From Lineus longissimus (taxonomy: Eukaryota > Nemertea > Pilidiophora > Heteronemertea > Lineidae), in NCBI RefSeq assembly GCF_910592395.1, contig NC_088310.1:16005501-16069500 (forward strand): DNA of 64,000 bases, read 5' to 3'. The notes under the pieces are model-generated. The model was not told the origin of the DNA and searched no databases. It saw only the letters and a list, made by a program, of their open reading frames with translations. Both the position numbers and the translations under genes were made by a program. Every line of letters begins with the position of its first letter. The first letter of the stretch is position 1. Positions 54,301-57,300 of this stretch are shown piece by piece.

Positions 54301-57300
54301 TTTCAGCCAACTGGCAGAAAAATCTCAAAACACGCCCCCTATTACCAAATTAGCAAAATTCGAAATTAATTTTTTTCATCAAATAATTTCTTTATATCTG
54401 TAGACTTGCCACAACAAATATTTTTTCAATACCTCTCCAAATATGTACTTGAGAGTTAAAAACATGCACTCGTCTAATTGATAGGCCTCGACCCTCCAAC
54501 CTATGAATATTCATTAGTGGTCTTGTCTCGGGCTTAAAATGACTGCTGCTGTTCATTTGAGCAGGGCTTATAATGGCTGCTGCTGCTCATTTGACTAGGG
54601 CTTAATGGCGGTTGCTGCTAGCATGAGCAGGGCGTAATTGCTGCTGCTGCTTTTATTTGGCTTGACCATGCATCGTCTCAATGTTCAAGGCATCATTTCA
54701 AGGCAACTACATAGAAAAACCTCAGGTCTCACTGGCCAGTGCGGTGGACCTCTCCGGGCGTGACGTCGGACGTGCCCCTGCCGCGGGATGCATGGCATGT
54801 CCTGGATTGATCCAGAGACCAAATTGTTGACATTAAATACAAGAACCTACACATTTTTGGGTAGGTAGAGACCTAGCGACAGAGCACCATGGGAAGACAC
54901 GGGTGTGGGGTGATGAACGACAATGGTGAACGCCTCGCAGACTTCTTTCGAACAACAACCTGGTTGTAGGAAGCACCCTCTTCCAGCACAAGGACGTACA
55001 CAAGCTCACTTGGAACTGGTCAAACGGCCATGACATCAACCAGATTGACCACATGACAGTGAAATACAAGTGGAAGAGATCCCTACTTAATGTAAGAGTC
55101 TTCAGAGGTGCCGACGTCCACAGCGACCACCATTTGCTTGTAGCTACAATCAGGTTGAAACTGAGGAGCCACAAGGACCCACATCAGAGGGACCCGGTGC
55201 TGGACATCAGCAAGCTCAACACCCCATCATCTTGAGCAAGTTCAGACTTTAGATCAAGAACCCCTTCAGTGAGCTGAGGGACATCGAGGAACCTATGGAA
55301 GTGGAAGAGAAGTGAAACCACATTACCAAGGTGTACACTGAGGCGGGCAGAAAGTTCTCGGGTACAGGAGGAAGAAAAACATAGAATGTGTCTCCGTAGA
55401 AATCATCGCAGAAATGAAGAAGATTTGAGAAAAGTTATTGTCAGCTAGATCTGAAAGGATAAGGAAGAAACACCAGGAAACCTACCGCACCAAGAAGAAA
55501 GAGGTCAAGAGATGTGCAAGGAGACAAGCGGCGTTTTCTCGACAAGAAAGTTGAGCAAGCTGAAGAGGCAGCAGTGTAGTCGTCAAGGTCACCAGGGAGA
55601 TATGTGGCACCAAGTCCAACCACAGCATTCCGGTGAAAGGAAAGGATGATAAGATCATTACAGACAACACCAAGCAGGCTGCACGATGGGTGGAACACTT
55701 TAAGGAGGTTCTCAACCAACCAGAGCCTGCAACGCCCGCTTCACCAGTTCTGACAGACAACCTACCAAATGTTGACACTAGGCCACCAACTGCAGAGGAA
55801 ACAGGAAAGCCATCAAATCCATGAAGAATGGGAAGGCAGCCAGAATAGATTCTATCCACGCACAAATGCTGAAAGCAGACATTGAGTCATCCACTTCCAT
55901 ACTCGCTGACCTCTTTAACAGGACATGGGAAACTGACACCATCCATATTGACTGGGCCAAGGGTCTGATGGTAAAGCTGCCCAAGAAAAGTGACCTTGGA
56001 AACTGCAACAACTGGAATAACTGGAATAACATTTCTGTCCATCCTTGCAGCCAGTTGATAAATTATCGGCACCACATTATGTCTGGCAGCCGGCCAAGTT
56101 GTTGGTACAAAACCGCCAGAAATCTCACCACTTGTCGCAGTGGTTAGGATGAGGAATGAGGCCGGTCCACTGCGTCCACAGCGTAAACAGGACAGGCCTA
56201 TTCATATCTTTGGAAACGGCATGCGTCTGAAGAAACATATTTTTGGGGAGGACAAATCGGACCTCGTACCCCCTGGTTAGTGACCCCTCAACAATAAAAC
56301 AACAGTGGAAAATTTCAAATAATATCATTTTACTTCATAATTCTAAACGAAATCCACATCATTCATGTCAGTGAATCCAAACGGGGTGTGCACTCCCTTA
56401 AGAACATGCTTGATGGTTCAGGTCAGCTCCAAACATTGATCTTAGATATGTTCAATTTTTTTTCTTCACTTTAAGTACATAGCTTAAAACCAGTTCTACC
56501 AAGAATTCATAAAGTCTTTATTTATTCTTGGTTCTATGCAATGATTTTGAACACATGATGCTTGCAGGAGTATCACTGTGTCATCATGTTCCTTTTCCCA
56601 GAGTAAATATCTTGTTACTAGTCATGCACAAGCGGTTAAATTTGGATGTAGGCTGCTTACAAATTTCGACGGCCAACAATTTTTTTCAAAATTTCAAAAT
56701 TGAAATTAAATGTGTTTTTTTCAGTTATGTAAATACACCGATATGGATACACGGTACTTATAGATTTAGAGACCAATTTTCATCATATTGACACATGTGG
56801 TTACTGTACACCTGCAAAAAGCATTTCTATTTACACTCAAGTAAATAGAAATGAATATTGCAGCAATATTGCACAAGTAAATACAATGAACATGAACCCT
56901 TTACTTAGCCATATGAGAAATATTGCCAATAATTTCTCTCTCTTGCTTTCTTTCTGCGTGCCAATACTGGGAGCACCATCAAAAGTAATGTGCATAGAAT
57001 GTAAACAAGAAAGGCACACATATTGGGGCAAAATGTTGCTTTTGGCACATGCTGCATTCATGCAGCACCTTTCAAAAGCAAGGTTGAGCTGTAAAATAAG
57101 TTTGCATACATTCTCTACGCACTTTATTTGAGGTGCTCCCAGTATTAAACCATGTGCAATAACAATGCAAGAGTGATAAATTGTTGGCAGAAATCCAAGC
57201 AAAATGTGCCATCAAAATGAAATGTCCAGGGGACATTTTACTAAAATGGGAATGATTTAGTGGCAGATAAAATGAGATGTGGAGGTTTGACTTAGAATGT

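Noticed and set aside
55441-55865. Minus-strand frames of 92 and 127 codons
   Set aside because: They are the antisense of the LINE relic whose sense strand shows conserved RT blocks.
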